Source: Yersinia similis (GTDB lineage Bacteria; Pseudomonadota; Gammaproteobacteria; Enterobacterales; Enterobacteriaceae). From it: a stretch of DNA of 64,000 nt. Shown piece by piece: positions 28,459-38,464 of the stretch. Both the position numbers and the translations under genes were made by a program. The stretch covers positions 62,001-126,000 of the forward strand of contig NZ_CGBP01000009.1 in the NCBI RefSeq assembly GCF_001053095.1, in the 5' to 3' direction. Every line of letters begins with the position of its first letter. Position 1 is the stretch's first letter. The notes under the pieces are model-generated. The model was given only the letters and a program-made list of their open reading frames with translations, made no database searches and was not told the DNA's origin.

Positions 28459-29436
28459 ATGCGAGCACTGATACTTGAGCAAATTGAAGGACGCACCACC
28501 GCAGAAGTACGCCAAATTTCGTCCTCACAACTGCCTGCTGGTAATGTCACTGTAGACGTCAATTGGTCCAGCCTGAATTATAAAGATGCATTGGCGATTA
28601 CGGGTCAGGGGAAGATTATCCGCCAATTTCCTATGGTACCGGGTATTGATTTCGCCGGAACAGTACACAGCAGCGAAGATCCACGTTTTCATATCGGCCA
28701 ATCGGTCTTGTTAACCGGTTGGGGGGTAGGCGAAAACCATTGGGGAGGACTCGCCGAGCAAGCACGAGTGAATGGCGATTGGCTAGTCCCCATGCCAGAC
28801 GGGCTAGATGCACGTAAAGCGATGATCATTGGTACCGCAGGTTTTACCGCCATGCTGTGCGTCATGGCACTGGAAGACGGTGGCGTGACCCCAAAAAGCG
28901 GTGAAGTGGTGGTAACCGGGGCCAGTGGTGGCGTTGGTAGCACGGCAATTGCCTTACTTTCAGCGTTAGGCTACCAGATTGTCGCTATTTCTGGCCGTGA
29001 CAGTAACAGTGACTATCTAAAGAGCCTGGGCGCACATAGGATATTACCGCGCAGTGATTATCTTGATGCTTCACGGCCACTGGAAAAACAGCTATGGGCA
29101 GGAGCGATTGATACCGTGGGTGATAGCATGTTGGCCAAAATACTGGCCCAGATGAATTATAACGGTGCCGTCGCAGCATGCGGCCTGGCGGGAGGTTATA
29201 ATCTGCCAACCACCGTCATGCCATTTATTCTGCGTAATATTCGCCTACAGGGCGTGGATTCAGTGATGACGCCACCTCCTCGCCGCCTGCAAACCTGGCA
29301 GCGATTACAGAAAATTTTGCCTGAAAGTTTCTATCAGCAAGCATCACAAGCCATCACGCTGGCTGATACACCCACCATTGCGGCCAGGTTACTGGCAAAT
29401 GAAGTCACCGGGCGTACCTTAGTCAAAGTCCGCTGA
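28459..29436 (+). CDS. acuI: AcuI/YhdH, acryloyl-CoA reductase (NADPH)
   Basis: A 325-residue zinc-independent MDR-family reductase. E. coli YhdH has 324 residues, and the start MRALILEQIEGRTTAEVRQI matches it, so ATG 28459 with TAGGGAG upstream is preferred over the upstream extension at 28306. The nucleotide-binding motif VVTGASGGVGSTAIALL and the MDR signature (PMVPGIDFAGTV, GENHWGGLAEQARV) are clear. The family reduces acryloyl-CoA to propionyl-CoA, detoxifying acrylate. Divergent from csrD. Confidence 0.94.
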   Translation: MRALILEQIEGRTTAEVRQISSSQLPAGNVTVDVNWSSLNYKDALAITGQGKIIRQFPMVPGIDFAGTVHSSEDPRFHIGQSVLLTGWGVGENHWGGLAEQARVNGDWLVPMPDGLDARKAMIIGTAGFTAMLCVMALEDGGVTPKSGEVVVTGASGGVGSTAIALLSALGYQIVAISGRDSNSDYLKSLGAHRILPRSDYLDASRPLEKQLWAGAIDTVGDSMLAKILAQMNYNGAVAACGLAGGYNLPTTVMPFILRNIRLQGVDSVMTPPPRRLQTWQRLQKILPESFYQQASQAITLADTPTIAARLLANEVTGRTLVKVR

Positions 29437-29618
29437 TTTGTCCTTATTCACTGGCGGCACTCACTTCCACTAATTAATCGTTACAGCAACCACCGAGATA
29501 AGTTTCACACTTGCCTCGGTGGTTGAAATTTCATATTTTTCTTAGAACCTTCGCACTTGTTCCTATTTGCCACCATGATTAACTACATCAGAGGCAACTG
29601 TTCGATGGAGTCATTGCT

Positions 29619-30701
29619 ATGCAAAACACGTTTACTCATGCTAAGAACAACACTCATGCTAAAAACAACTGTTCTCAGACGAAAAGCAATGCAGTAAGTC
29701 TCAAGAAGCCACGTAAACTGACTGAGGCAGACGTCACGCCAGAGAGTATTTTTTATCAACGACGTAAGGTGTTGCAGGCTCTGGGGATCACCGCAGCCAC
29801 ATTGGCTCTGCCAGCATCAGCACAAGCCGACTTACTGGCTTGGTTTAAAGGTAACGAGCCGCCCAAAGCGCCCTCAGGTCAACCATTGACGTTCACCCCA
29901 TCAGCCGCTTACCACCCAGACTTGGCTTTAACGCCAGAAGACAAAGTGACTGGGTACAATAATTTCTATGAGTTTGGGTTGGATAAAGCTGATCCCGCCG
30001 CGAATGCTGGCACACTGAAAACAGAAGGCTGGCAGATTAAGATTGACGGCGATGTCGTTAAGCCCATGACGCTGGATATGGATTATCTGATGAAACGCTT
30101 TCCCCTTGAAGAGCGTATCTATCGCCTACGCTGCGTCGAAGCGTGGTCTATGGTCGTACCATGGATCGGTTTTGAGTTAGGGAAACTGCTGAAATTAGCA
30201 GAGCCGACCAGTAATGCCCGCTATGTGGCGTTCCAAACATTGTATGCCCCAGATCAAATGCCCGGGCAGAAAAACCGCTTTATTGGTGGGGGGCTGGACT
30301 ACCCCTATGTCGAAGGGCTGCGGTTAGATGAAGCTATGCACCCACTGGCCTTTATGGTTGTTGGCGTGTATGGCAAAACCCTACCACCGCAAAATGGTGC
30401 ACCGCTACGGCTCATGACACCGTGGAAATATGGCTTTAAGAGCATTAAGTCCATCGTGCATATTCGCCTGACACATGAGCAGCCGCCAACCACCTGGAAT
30501 TTGAGCGCCCCCAACGAATATGGCTTTTATGCCAATGTGAACCCGCACGTCGATCATCCCCGCTGGTCACAGGCCACCGAGCGCGTTATCGGTTCTGGCG
30601 GTATTCTGGATGTAAAACGCCAGCCCACCTTGTTATTTAACGGCTATGCTGACCAAGTGGCATCGCTATATCGTGGTTTAGATTTACGGAAGAATTTCTA
30701 A
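29619..30701 (+). CDS. msrP: MsrP, periplasmic methionine sulfoxide reductase catalytic subunit
   Basis: A 360-residue molybdopterin enzyme (formerly YedY). A twin-arginine signal is visible as [11 protein letters not shown] (R48-R49) with the cleavage region ASAQADLL. C172 in [15 protein letters not shown] is the molybdenum ligand. It repairs oxidised methionines on periplasmic proteins with electrons from MsrQ. The N terminus before the Tat motif is longer than in E. coli and contains a small tandem repeat (THAKNN twice); no later in-frame Met could replace the start. Overlaps msrQ by one base (TAATG). Confidence 0.96.
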   Translation: MQNTFTHAKNNTHAKNNCSQTKSNAVSLKKPRKLTEADVTPESIFYQRRKVLQALGITAATLALPASAQADLLAWFKGNEPPKAPSGQPLTFTPSAAYHPDLALTPEDKVTGYNNFYEFGLDKADPAANAGTLKTEGWQIKIDGDVVKPMTLDMDYLMKRFPLEERIYRLRCVEAWSMVVPWIGFELGKLLKLAEPTSNARYVAFQTLYAPDQMPGQKNRFIGGGLDYPYVEGLRLDEAMHPLAFMVVGVYGKTLPPQNGAPLRLMTPWKYGFKSIKSIVHIRLTHEQPPTTWNLSAPNEYGFYANVNPHVDHPRWSQATERVIGSGGILDVKRQPTLLFNGYADQVASLYRGLDLRKNF

Positions 30702-31321
30702 TGCGGCTCAGTTTACGACACATCACATGGCTAAAAATCGCCATTTGGCTGGCGGCAGCATTACCGCTTCTGTGGCTCGTATTATCGATCGATCTGGGGA
30801 GGCTAAGTGCTGATCCCGCCAAAGATATTCAACATTTTACCGGGCGTATGGCCCTTAAATTACTTTTGGCAACCTTAGTGGTCTCGCCATTGGCTCGCTA
30901 CAGTAAACAACCGTTGTTACTGCGCTGTCGCCGCTTATTAGGCCTATGGTGTTTTGCTTGGGGAACACTACATTTACTCAGCTACTCGATATTGGAACTG
31001 GGGCTGAGTAATATTGGCCTGTTGGGGCGTGAGTTGATTAACCGCCCTTATCTGACATTGGGCATTATCAGTTGGCTGGTGTTACTGGCGCTGGCACTCA
31101 CCTCCACCCGGTGGGCACAACGAAAAATGGGACCGCTCTGGCAAAAACTACATAATTGGGTGTATGTTGTCGCCATTTTAGCCCCTATTCATTATCTTTG
31201 GTCAGTGAAAACACTCTCACCCTGGCCCATTATCTATGCGGTGATAGCAGCGCTATTACTGTTACTACGTTATAAATTACTGCTACCGCGTTATAAAAAA
31301 TTTCGTCAATGGTTCCGCTAA
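30701..31321 (+). CDS. msrQ: MsrQ, haem-binding membrane subunit of the MsrPQ system
   Basis: A 206-residue membrane protein with about six hydrophobic segments, matching YedZ/MsrQ ([56 protein letters not shown]). Conserved His residues in the H-F-T-G, L-H-L-L and H-N-W / P-I-H-Y blocks are the haem ligands of the family. It passes quinol-derived electrons to MsrP. Confidence 0.95.
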   Translation: MRLSLRHITWLKIAIWLAAALPLLWLVLSIDLGRLSADPAKDIQHFTGRMALKLLLATLVVSPLARYSKQPLLLRCRRLLGLWCFAWGTLHLLSYSILELGLSNIGLLGRELINRPYLTLGIISWLVLLALALTSTRWAQRKMGPLWQKLHNWVYVVAILAPIHYLWSVKTLSPWPIIYAVIAALLLLLRYKLLLPRYKKFRQWFR

Positions 31322-31343
31322 AAGCCCGAACTGTTTATTACAT

Positions 31344-31373
31344 CTACCCTGCAACATCCCGTGTGCAGGGTAG
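31344..31373 (+). terminator. Hairpin after msrQ
   Basis: CTACCCTGC pairs with GCAGGGTAG around a 12-base loop, 22 bases after the msrQ stop. No T-run follows, so the terminator call is tentative. Confidence 0.5.
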
Positions 31374-31583
31374 AAATCGATGAGTGAACGCACAGTTCGC
31401 TATTTTTTTTATTGAATATCTTCGCTGATAAGACCAGTATTTAGCTGCTAATTGCTACGATATCATTATAATGCCCAACCTTAGTGCCGATCGCTGTGTC
31501 AATTTCGTCGTAAAAAGGTGACAAATCGGTAGCAGCAGGTTATTTTTTACGATGATGGACTAATTGCCGGAGATACCAGCACA

Positions 31584-32036
31584 ATGTCGGATAAGTTTCA
31601 CATTTTGCTTCTGAATGGCCCTAACTTGAATCTGCTTGGAACGCGTGAACCAGAAAAGTATGGTTACACCACGCTGGCTGAAATTGTCAGTCAGTTAGAG
31701 ATTCAGGCTCAGGGAATGGATGTCGCGCTTTCCCATTTGCAGTCAAATGCAGAACATGCGCTGATCGATAGAATTCACCAGGCACGGGGTAATACCGATT
31801 TTATCCTGATTAACCCCGCAGCGTTTACGCATACCAGCGTGGCACTGCGTGATGCGTTGCTAGGCGTGCAGATCCCATTTATCGAGATCCACTTGTCTAA
31901 CGTGCATGCCAGGGAGCCTTTCCGTCATCATTCATATCTCTCCGACATCGCGGTTGGCGTAATCTGCGGACTTGGCGCAGATGGCTACAACTTTGCTTTA
32001 CAGGCAGCGGTAAATCGCTTGTCAAAACCCAACTAA
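31584..32036 (+). CDS. aroQ: Type II 3-dehydroquinate dehydratase
   Basis: A 150-residue AroQ. Motifs: [20 protein letters not shown] (N-terminal signature with the active-site Tyr region), [17 protein letters not shown], and [17 protein letters not shown] with the catalytic His. It dehydrates 3-dehydroquinate to 3-dehydroshikimate in aromatic amino acid synthesis. E. coli uses the unrelated type I AroD; AroQ before accB is the arrangement in Yersinia and many other gammaproteobacteria. accB follows after 32 bases. Confidence 0.97.
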   Translation: MSDKFHILLLNGPNLNLLGTREPEKYGYTTLAEIVSQLEIQAQGMDVALSHLQSNAEHALIDRIHQARGNTDFILINPAAFTHTSVALRDALLGVQIPFIEIHLSNVHAREPFRHHSYLSDIAVGVICGLGADGYNFALQAAVNRLSKPN

Positions 32037-32068
32037 TTGCAACACGAAAAGAGTACGGAATCACACTT

Positions 32069-32533
32069 ATGGATATTCGTAAGATTAAGAAACTGATCGA
32101 ACTGGTTGAAGAGTCTGGTATTTCAGAGCTGGAAATCTCAGAAGGCGAAGAGTCAGTACGTATCAGTCGTGCTCCTGCCGCACCGAACTACCCAATGATG
32201 CAACAGCCTTATGCTTTTGCGGCACCACAACAGCAGCCAGCGCTGGCAGCCGCTGTCGCCCCAGCACCAGTTGCTGAAGCCGCACCGGCAGCGATAAGTG
32301 GTCATATCGTACGTTCTCCAATGGTCGGTACGTTCTACCGCACCCCTAGCCCAGATGCCAAAGCCTTCGTTGAAGTCGGTCAGAAAGTTTCTGTTGGTGA
32401 TACTCTTTGCATCGTTGAAGCGATGAAAATGATGAACCAAATCGAAGCAGATAAATCCGGTACTGTAAAAGCCATTCTGGTTGAAAACGGCCAACCGGTT
32501 GAATTCGACGAGCCTCTTGTCATCATCGAATAA
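32069..32533 (+). CDS. accB: AccB, biotin carboxyl carrier protein of acetyl-CoA carboxylase
   Basis: A 154-residue BCCP: N-terminal dimer region ([17 protein letters not shown]), an Ala/Pro/Gln-rich flexible linker, then the biotinyl domain ([20 protein letters not shown]) with biotin attached at K120 in [10 protein letters not shown]. It carries CO2 from AccC to AccAD in the first step of fatty acid synthesis. Cotranscribed with accC (11-base gap). Confidence 0.98.
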   Translation: MDIRKIKKLIELVEESGISELEISEGEESVRISRAPAAPNYPMMQQPYAFAAPQQQPALAAAVAPAPVAEAAPAAISGHIVRSPMVGTFYRTPSPDAKAFVEVGQKVSVGDTLCIVEAMKMMNQIEADKSGTVKAILVENGQPVEFDEPLVIIE

Positions 32534-32544
32534 CGAGGCGTTCC

Positions 32545-33894
32545 ATGCTTGATAAAATCGTAATCGCTAACCGCGGTGAGATTGCGCTGCGTATCCTACG
32601 GGCTTGTAAGGAGCTGGGGATCAAGACTGTCGCCGTTCACTCTGTTGCGGATCGTGACCTGAAACACGTATTACTGGCTGACGAGACTGTTTGTATTGGT
32701 CCCGCGCCTTCAGTTAAAAGCTATCTGAACATCCCGGCAATCATTTCGGCTGCTGAGATCACCGGCGCGGTGGCTGTTCACCCCGGCTATGGTTTCCTGT
32801 CTGAAAATGCTGATTTTGCCGAACAGGTAGAACGTTCTGGTTTCATTTTCATTGGCCCACGAGCCGAAACCATTCGCCTGATGGGCGATAAAGTTTCCGC
32901 GATCAGCGCAATGAAGAAAGCCGGTGTGCCATGCGTACCCGGTTCTGATGGCCCATTAAGCGACGACACAGCTAAGAACAAAGCCTTTGCCAAACGTATC
33001 GGTTATCCGGTCATTATCAAGGCATCTGGCGGCGGCGGTGGCCGTGGTATGCGTGTGGTTCGTCACGACAAGGATCTGGAAGAATCCATTAACATGACCC
33101 GTGCGGAAGCGAAAGCTGCTTTCAATAACGATATGGTTTATATGGAGAAATACCTTGAGAACCCACGCCATATCGAGGTTCAGATTTTGGCTGATGGTCA
33201 GGGTAATGCTATCTATCTGGCCGAGCGCGACTGTTCTATGCAGCGCCGCCACCAAAAAGTGGTTGAAGAAGCACCTGCACCGGGTATCACCAGCGAAATG
33301 CGCCGTTATATCGGTGAACGCTGCGCGAAAGCCTGTATGGAAATCGGTTATCGCGGTGCCGGTACCTTTGAGTTCTTGTATGAAAACGGTGAGTTCTATT
33401 TCATTGAAATGAACACCCGTATTCAGGTTGAACACACGGTTACCGAAATGATCACCGGTATTGACTTGATCAAAGAGCAGCTACGTATCGCGGCTGGCCA
33501 ACCTCTCTCCATCAAACAAGATGAAGTGAAAGTGCATGGCCACGCCATTGAATGCCGTATTAACGCCGAAGATCCAAATACCTTCTTGCCAAGTCCGGGT
33601 AAAATTACCCGCTTCCATGCGCCGGGTGGTTTCGGTGTTCGTTGGGAATCTCATATTTACGCAGGCTATACTGTGCCTCCGTATTATGACTCCATGATTG
33701 GTAAGCTGATCACTTACGGTGAAAACCGTGATGTGGCGATTGCTCGAATGAAAAATGCCTTGGCAGAGCTCATTATCGATGGCATCAAAACCAACGTTGA
33801 GTTACAGCAACGCATTATGAATGACGAGAACTTCCAGCACGGTGGGACTAATATCCACTATCTGGAGAAAAAACTCGGGTTGCAAGAAACCTGA
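32545..33894 (+). CDS. accC: AccC, biotin carboxylase
   Basis: A 449-residue ATP-grasp enzyme identical in layout to E. coli AccC: N-terminal [20 protein letters not shown], the glycine-rich ATP loop [16 protein letters not shown], and [23 protein letters not shown] with metal ligands and catalytic Arg. It carboxylates biotin on AccB using bicarbonate and ATP. A strong terminator follows. Confidence 0.98.
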   Translation: MLDKIVIANRGEIALRILRACKELGIKTVAVHSVADRDLKHVLLADETVCIGPAPSVKSYLNIPAIISAAEITGAVAVHPGYGFLSENADFAEQVERSGFIFIGPRAETIRLMGDKVSAISAMKKAGVPCVPGSDGPLSDDTAKNKAFAKRIGYPVIIKASGGGGGRGMRVVRHDKDLEESINMTRAEAKAAFNNDMVYMEKYLENPRHIEVQILADGQGNAIYLAERDCSMQRRHQKVVEEAPAPGITSEMRRYIGERCAKACMEIGYRGAGTFEFLYENGEFYFIEMNTRIQVEHTVTEMITGIDLIKEQLRIAAGQPLSIKQDEVKVHGHAIECRINAEDPNTFLPSPGKITRFHAPGGFGVRWESHIYAGYTVPPYYDSMIGKLITYGENRDVAIARMKNALAELIIDGIKTNVELQQRIMNDENFQHGGTNIHYLEKKLGLQET

Positions 33895-33949
33895 TATTTC
33901 GCCTTTCGTACATCATTTTAGCTGTTATAGCAGGTCCAGTTAATTGAGT

Positions 33950-33999
33950 TGCCCCCCAAATATTGGATAACAACCCGATATTTGGAGGGGCAGTTTTTT
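33950..33999 (+). terminator. Rho-independent terminator of accBC
   Basis: TGCCCC plus CCAAATAT pair with ATATTTGG and GGGGCA (one bulged A) around a 14-base loop, followed by GTTTTTTA. Classic intrinsic terminator form. Confidence 0.88.
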
Positions 34000-34016
34000 A
34001 TGGCATAAACTGAAGT

Positions 34017-34053
34017 TAAAAAGCCTGAATTCTGTAGAGTGCGGAATTCAGGC
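34017..34053 (-). terminator. Rho-independent terminator of the small secreted-peptide gene
   Basis: On the - strand GCCTGAATTC pairs with GAATTCAGGC around a 10-base loop and is followed by TTTTT. It lies about 90 bases past the stop of the 58-residue gene and faces the accC terminator. Confidence 0.8.
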
Positions 34054-34142
34054 CTTGATGGCTACTTAATTTAAACAACCCAAAATCTTGTTAATTTAAA
34101 CAGCCGAATATCTTACCGTCAGTTTATTTAAGCTGAAAGTTT

Positions 34143-34319
34143 TTAATTTGCTCTTGACATGCATCGGAAAAAATTTTCCTTTCCATTTTCATCGTATGAG
34201 ACCATTGCGCCTCCGCCTTGTGGGCATCTATCTAAATGCCAGTTAATGCCAGATGCATATACTGGAGCGATGGAAGCACTGGCACAGACTAATAGAAGAG
34301 AGGCAACGATTTTTTTCAT
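34143..34319 (-). CDS. Small secreted protein of unknown function, 58 residues
   Basis: Reads leftwards from ATG 34319: a signal peptide MKKIVASLLLVCASASIAPV ending YA|SG, then about 35 mature residues with two Cys (C32 in DRCPQGGG and C53 in FFRCMSRAN) that could form a disulfide. Shine-Dalgarno AGGAA lies about 8 bases before the ATG, and a strong terminator follows the stop, so the gene has all the signals needed for expression. The upstream DNA is very AT-rich. I do not recognise the family; the signal peptide, Cys pair and small size suggest an exported peptide acting in the periplasm or outside. Confidence 0.75.
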   Translation of the reverse strand: MKKIVASLLLVCASASIAPVYASGINWHLDRCPQGGGAMVSYDENGKENFFRCMSRAN

Positions 34320-34696
34320 GGGTAAATTCCTATAAAATTTTAAGTTAATGTTTATATTGATAAAAGTAATTTATCAGTAGTAAATACAGTTATTTTTACA
34401 ATGTAATTTCCTACCACCAAAACAATATTAAAAAGAACAAATCCAATCAATTAAATTTATTATTTTTTCATGTTATTAATGATTAATAATCATGCCATCA
34501 GTTGGTCTAATACTTGAATTGTTTTTCCCAATTTCATATATAACAAAGGCCAAAAATAAACAGCGTCAATGAAAAATATATTTTAGGAAAAAGTTATAAT
34601 AAAAATTCAACATTAAATATATAAAATAATATTTATTACAGATAATATCGGTTATTCCGTGGAGTGAGTATTAAAAGCAGTATTATTAATATACTC
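34320..34696. other. Very AT-rich gap upstream of the secreted-peptide gene
   Basis: Roughly three quarters A+T with many T and A runs and TATAAT-like words. It presumably contains the promoter of the leftward 58-residue gene. An imperfect palindrome centres on ATTAATGATTAATAAT near 34475-34490. No ORF worth reporting. Confidence 0.45.
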
Positions 34697-34890
34697 ATGC
34701 TTAACAAAATAGTGCCTGTGCTATTGTCGTCAGGAACCAGCCGTCTCCAAACTGACTGAAAACAACATTTGAATTTCCAAGGTGATTGAGACAAGAAAAT
34801 AGATGGCCTTAGAATATTTTATCTAAACCGTTAGCTTCAGCTAAACAATGGGCTGTTTATGAAATATCATTCCGACCGGTTTTTTCTTTT
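34697..34890 (+). pseudogene. Possible relic of a mannose-1-phosphate guanylyltransferase (manC-type) gene start
   Basis: From ATG 34697 the frame reads MLNKIVPVLLSSGTSRLQTD, then TGA, then KQHLNFQGD, a second TGA and further decayed sequence (YHSDRFFLF). This resembles the ManC/CpsB N terminus, whose pattern is PV-[IV]-[LM]-x-G-G-x-G-[ST]-R-L, then PKQFL and a GD further on, with the key Gly residues mutated and stops inserted. It breaks off near the tandem ERIC units at 34901. Short and degenerate, so the call is tentative. Confidence 0.38.
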
Positions 34891-34900
34891 CTGCAACGGA

Positions 34901-35244
<344 letters not shown>

Positions 35245-35255
35245 GGGGAGAACAT

Positions 35256-35498
35256 ATGGAAACAAGGTTCCTACAGGCAAACAAAGAAGCACGCTGGGCC
35301 TTTGGCCTAACACTGGCCTACCTTGCTGGGTGGATAATAACCGCTTACTTACCGGGTAATCTTCCCGGAATAAGCGGCCTACCTGCCTGGTTTGAAGCAG
35401 CCTGTATTGCATTACCACTCCTGTTTATTGTGCTGTGTATTCTGATGGTACGGCTGATATTCCGCGATATCCCACTGGAGGATGACGATGCAAACTGA
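35256..35498 (+). CDS. yhdT: YhdT, small membrane protein of the panF operon
   Basis: An 80-residue DUF997 protein with two membrane segments (WAFGLTLAYLAGWIITAYL, CIALPLLFIVLCILMVRLIF) and an acidic tail. Always found just before panF in enterics, and it overlaps panF here by 11 bases. Its role is unknown, possibly an accessory to PanF. GGGGAG precedes ATG 35256. Confidence 0.93.
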   Translation: METRFLQANKEARWAFGLTLAYLAGWIITAYLPGNLPGISGLPAWFEAACIALPLLFIVLCILMVRLIFRDIPLEDDDAN

Positions 35499-36942
35499 TG
35501 TCGTTCTGCCATTAGTCGGCTATCTGGTGTTGGTCTTTGGCCTATCTATTTATGCTTATACTCGCCGCCAAACCGGGAATTTTCTCAACGAATATTTTAT
35601 CGGCAACCGTTCGATGGGTGGTTTCGTACTGGCGATGACCCTGACCGCCACCTATATCAGCGCCAGTTCGTTTATTGGTGGACCAGGTGCCGCTTATAAA
35701 TACGGCCTTGGCTGGGTTCTGCTGGCGATGATCCAATTGCCTGCGGTCTGGCTTTCCCTCGGTGTCCTAGGTAAGAAGTTTGCCATTCTGGCACGTCGCT
35801 ATAATGCCGTGACCCTCAACGATATGTTGTATGCCCGCTATCAGAGCCGTTTACTGGTGTGGCTAGCCAGCCTCAGCCTGCTGGTGGCCTTTGTCGGTGC
35901 CATGACCGTGCAATTTATTGGTGGCGCACGGTTGTTGGAAACGGCGGCAGGTGTCCCTTACGACACTGGCTTATTAATTTTTGGTATCAGTATCGCTCTG
36001 TACACCTCATTTGGTGGATTCCGGGCCAGTGTACTGAATGATGCCCTACAAGGGCTGGTCATGCTGGTCGGGACCATTTTGCTGTTAGTCGCCGTGATCC
36101 ACGCGGCAGGTGGCCTACATAAAGCCGTCGAGACGCTGCAACATATCGATCCGGCGCTGGTTTCCCCGCAAGGTGGCGATCAGATCCTCGACGTGCCGTT
36201 TATGGCTTCGTTCTGGATCCTGGTGTGCTTTGGGGTGATCGGTCTGCCACACACCGCCGTACGTTGTATTTCGTATCGTGACAGTAAAGCCGTACATCGC
36301 GGTATTATCCTCGGCACCATCGTGGTGGCGATCCTGATGTTCGGAATGCATCTGGCCGGCGCGCTGGGGCGGGCGGTGTTACCTGATCTGAAAATTCCAG
36401 ATCAAGTGATCCCGACACTAATGATCACCGTGCTACCTCCGTTTGCCGCGGGGATCTTCCTGGCAGCCCCCATGGCGGCGATCATGTCGACCATCAATGC
36501 TCAGTTACTGCAATCTTCTGCTACCATTGTGAAAGATTTGTATCTCAATCTGCGGCCAGCAGAGTTAAAGAATGAGCGCAAGCTAGCGCGTATCTCCAGC
36601 TTATCCACACTCATCCTTGGGCTGTTATTGCTCTTGGCCGCCTGGCGACCACCTGAAATGATTATCTGGTTGAACCTACTGGCCTTTGGCGGACTGGAAG
36701 CGGTATTCCTCTGGCCATTGGTGCTGGGGTTATACTGGGAGCGGGCCAATGCCCACGGCGCCCTTAGCTCAATGATCGTCGGTGCGGTATGCTATACGGT
36801 ATTAGCCAGCTTCGACATAAAGATAGCCGGCCTGCACCCCATTGTGCCGTCACTTGCGCTTAATCTGTTGGCGTTTTATATCGGTAATCTATTTGGTGAC
36901 AGAGCGCGGGTACGACAACCCGCCATCGTCAGTGCCGATTAA
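35488..36942 (+). CDS. panF: PanF, sodium/pantothenate symporter
   Basis: A 484-residue sodium:solute symporter (SSF family) with about 13 membrane segments, closely matching E. coli PanF (ATYISASSFIGGPGAAYKYG, ARRYNAVTLNDMLYARYQSR). It imports pantothenate for coenzyme A synthesis. ATG 35488 is chosen because GGAGG at 35477-35481 gives 6-base spacing to it, while the ATG at 35482 abuts the Shine-Dalgarno. Overlaps yhdT. Confidence 0.96.
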   Translation: MQTDVVLPLVGYLVLVFGLSIYAYTRRQTGNFLNEYFIGNRSMGGFVLAMTLTATYISASSFIGGPGAAYKYGLGWVLLAMIQLPAVWLSLGVLGKKFAILARRYNAVTLNDMLYARYQSRLLVWLASLSLLVAFVGAMTVQFIGGARLLETAAGVPYDTGLLIFGISIALYTSFGGFRASVLNDALQGLVMLVGTILLLVAVIHAAGGLHKAVETLQHIDPALVSPQGGDQILDVPFMASFWILVCFGVIGLPHTAVRCISYRDSKAVHRGIILGTIVVAILMFGMHLAGALGRAVLPDLKIPDQVIPTLMITVLPPFAAGIFLAAPMAAIMSTINAQLLQSSATIVKDLYLNLRPAELKNERKLARISSLSTLILGLLLLLAAWRPPEMIIWLNLLAFGGLEAVFLWPLVLGLYWERANAHGALSSMIVGAVCYTVLASFDIKIAGLHPIVPSLALNLLAFYIGNLFGDRARVRQPAIVSAD

Positions 36943-36969
36943 AATCACTATTATTATATCAACACATCA

Positions 36970-37001
36970 GCCGGTATCGTGGTTATGGCCCCGATACCGG
37001 C
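36970..37001 (+). terminator. Hairpin between panF and prmA
   Basis: A perfect 10-bp stem GCCGGTATCG / CGATACCGGC with a 12-base loop, ending about 17 bases before prmA. There is no T-run. It may be a partial terminator, or it may influence prmA translation because it lies just upstream of the ribosome-binding site. Confidence 0.5.
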
Positions 37002-37017
37002 ACTTGAGAGAATTGCT

Positions 37018-37899
37018 ATGCCTTGGATCCAACTAAAATTAAACACCACCGGCAACCAAGCCGAATCCCTAGGGGACGTTCTGGTGGAAAGTGGTGCTGT
37101 GTCGGTCACTTTTCAGGACACCCACGATAATCCGGTCTTCGAGCCACTGCCAGGTGAAACCCGTCTGTGGGGCGATACCGATGTCATTGGTCTGTATGAT
37201 GCAGAAACCGATATGGCTGAAGTGGTCGCTATGTTGGAATGCCACCCGCAGATCGGCAAAGGCTTTATCCATAAAATTGAACAGTTGGAAGATAAAGATT
37301 GGGAGCGTGAATGGATGGATAACTTCCATCCGATGCGTTTTGGTGAGCGCCTGTGGATCTGCCCAAGCTGGCGTGATGTGCCAGATCCAACGGCAGTTAA
37401 CGTTATGCTCGACCCCGGCTTAGCCTTTGGTACGGGTACCCACCCTACCACAGCATTGTGCCTCCAATGGCTGGATAGCCTCGATCTCAATGGTAAAACC
37501 CTCATCGACTTCGGTTGTGGCTCTGGCATCCTGGCGATTGCCGCGCTAAAACTCGGTGCAGCGCGCGCTATTGGCATTGATATCGATCCGCAGGCCATTC
37601 AAGCCAGTCGCGATAACGCGCAGCGTAACGGCGTTTCAGAGCGTTTGGAGCTGTATCTGGCAAAAGACCAGCCCACAGAACTATCTGCTGATGTGGTCGT
37701 GGCTAATATTCTGGCAGGCCCATTACGGGAACTGGCCCCCCTGATTAGCGTCTTACCGACGACGGGCGGCCATCTTGGGTTGTCTGGGGTATTGGCAACG
37801 CAAGCGGCGGGAGTCGCACAGGCCTATGAGGATAAATTCATCCTCGACCCGGTCGCCGAGAAAGAAGAATGGTGCCGCATCACCGGTATCAAAAAATAA
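37018..37899 (+). CDS. prmA: PrmA, ribosomal protein L11 methyltransferase
   Basis: A 293-residue protein, the exact family length from ATG 37018 ([16 protein letters not shown]); the in-frame ATG at 36979 would fall inside the hairpin. It has an N-terminal L11-recognition domain, then the SAM-binding motif [20 protein letters not shown] and the NPPY-like [13 protein letters not shown]. It trimethylates L11 at several amino groups. Confidence 0.97.
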   Translation: MPWIQLKLNTTGNQAESLGDVLVESGAVSVTFQDTHDNPVFEPLPGETRLWGDTDVIGLYDAETDMAEVVAMLECHPQIGKGFIHKIEQLEDKDWEREWMDNFHPMRFGERLWICPSWRDVPDPTAVNVMLDPGLAFGTGTHPTTALCLQWLDSLDLNGKTLIDFGCGSGILAIAALKLGAARAIGIDIDPQAIQASRDNAQRNGVSERLELYLAKDQPTELSADVVVANILAGPLRELAPLISVLPTTGGHLGLSGVLATQAAGVAQAYEDKFILDPVAEKEEWCRITGIKK

Positions 37900-38382
37900 T
37901 TTTGCTTTAACTCACGACACACCCAAAATATTTGGTGTCACCGCCAGACGCACACGGACTTGAGTCCGTGTGCGTCACTATTAACCTTTCAACGCCAGCC
38001 ACCTTTCATCATCAACAATATTTCTGTATCGATAATATTTCAGTATCAACAGCATCGCACCGTCAGGTGAGAACGGCATACCCATGATTTTACTATGGAA
38101 TAACGATAGGGTTTCTGGCTTTTAGCCGCCCTTTATCTCATATTCTTTTTAATTGCAACGAGATGTGTGACAGATATATTTCTACTCTTTATCTTTGATT
38201 TGATGAATAAAACAGCACTATCGACCCTGTTTTTGATACTTTCCCAGTTGATAATTATGTTGTTTGACAGAAAATACCAAAGCGCACAATTCAACCAGAT
38301 AAGCGTAACGTGATGTTATTTATAATTAAATATCTAAAAATACAACGTTAGCCTATTATTCATTGCTATTTTTTCATCAATT
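37900..38382. other. Gap between prmA and the dusB-fis promoter
   Basis: No ORF. It holds a strong palindrome at 37947-37976 and then AT-rich DNA leading into the fis promoter (TTGATAATTATGTTGTTTG and similar), which in E. coli contains upstream Fis and CRP sites. I could place only the Fis site adjoining the promoter. Confidence 0.5.
37947..37976. terminator. Strong palindrome after prmA, probable terminator
   Basis: Perfect 14-bp arms GACGCACACGGACT / AGTCCGTGTGCGTC separated by TG, about 48 bases past the prmA stop. No T-run on either side. Confidence 0.6.
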
Positions 38383-38397
38383 GGTCAAAGTTTGGCC
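38383..38397. promoter_or_regulatory. Fis-binding site overlapping the dusB-fis promoter
   Basis: GGTCAAAGTTTGGCC fits the 15-bp Fis pattern G-N-N-Y-A-N-(AT)3-T-R-N-N-C and is identical in form to Fis site II of the E. coli fis promoter, which mediates autorepression. Its centre lies about 42 bases upstream of the expected start of transcription. Confidence 0.75.
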
Positions 38398-38426
38398 TTT
38401 CATCTGGGCGCAAAAATGCGTAATAT
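38398..38426 (+). promoter_or_regulatory. Stringently controlled sigma-70 promoter of dusB-fis
   Basis: -35 TTTCAT (38398-38403), 17-base spacer, -10 TAATAT (38421-38426), followed by a GC-rich discriminator ACGCGCCC. The same hexamers and discriminator type occur at the E. coli fis promoter, where the discriminator makes it sensitive to ppGpp/DksA and growth rate. Confidence 0.85.
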
Positions 38427-38464
38427 ACGCGCCCTTACGGACACAGTGTGGTCATTCTTTGTCT

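Noticed and set aside
38363..38464. N-terminal extension of DusB
   Set aside because: It would begin upstream of the promoter -10 and inside the Fis site region; the conserved start is ATG 38465.
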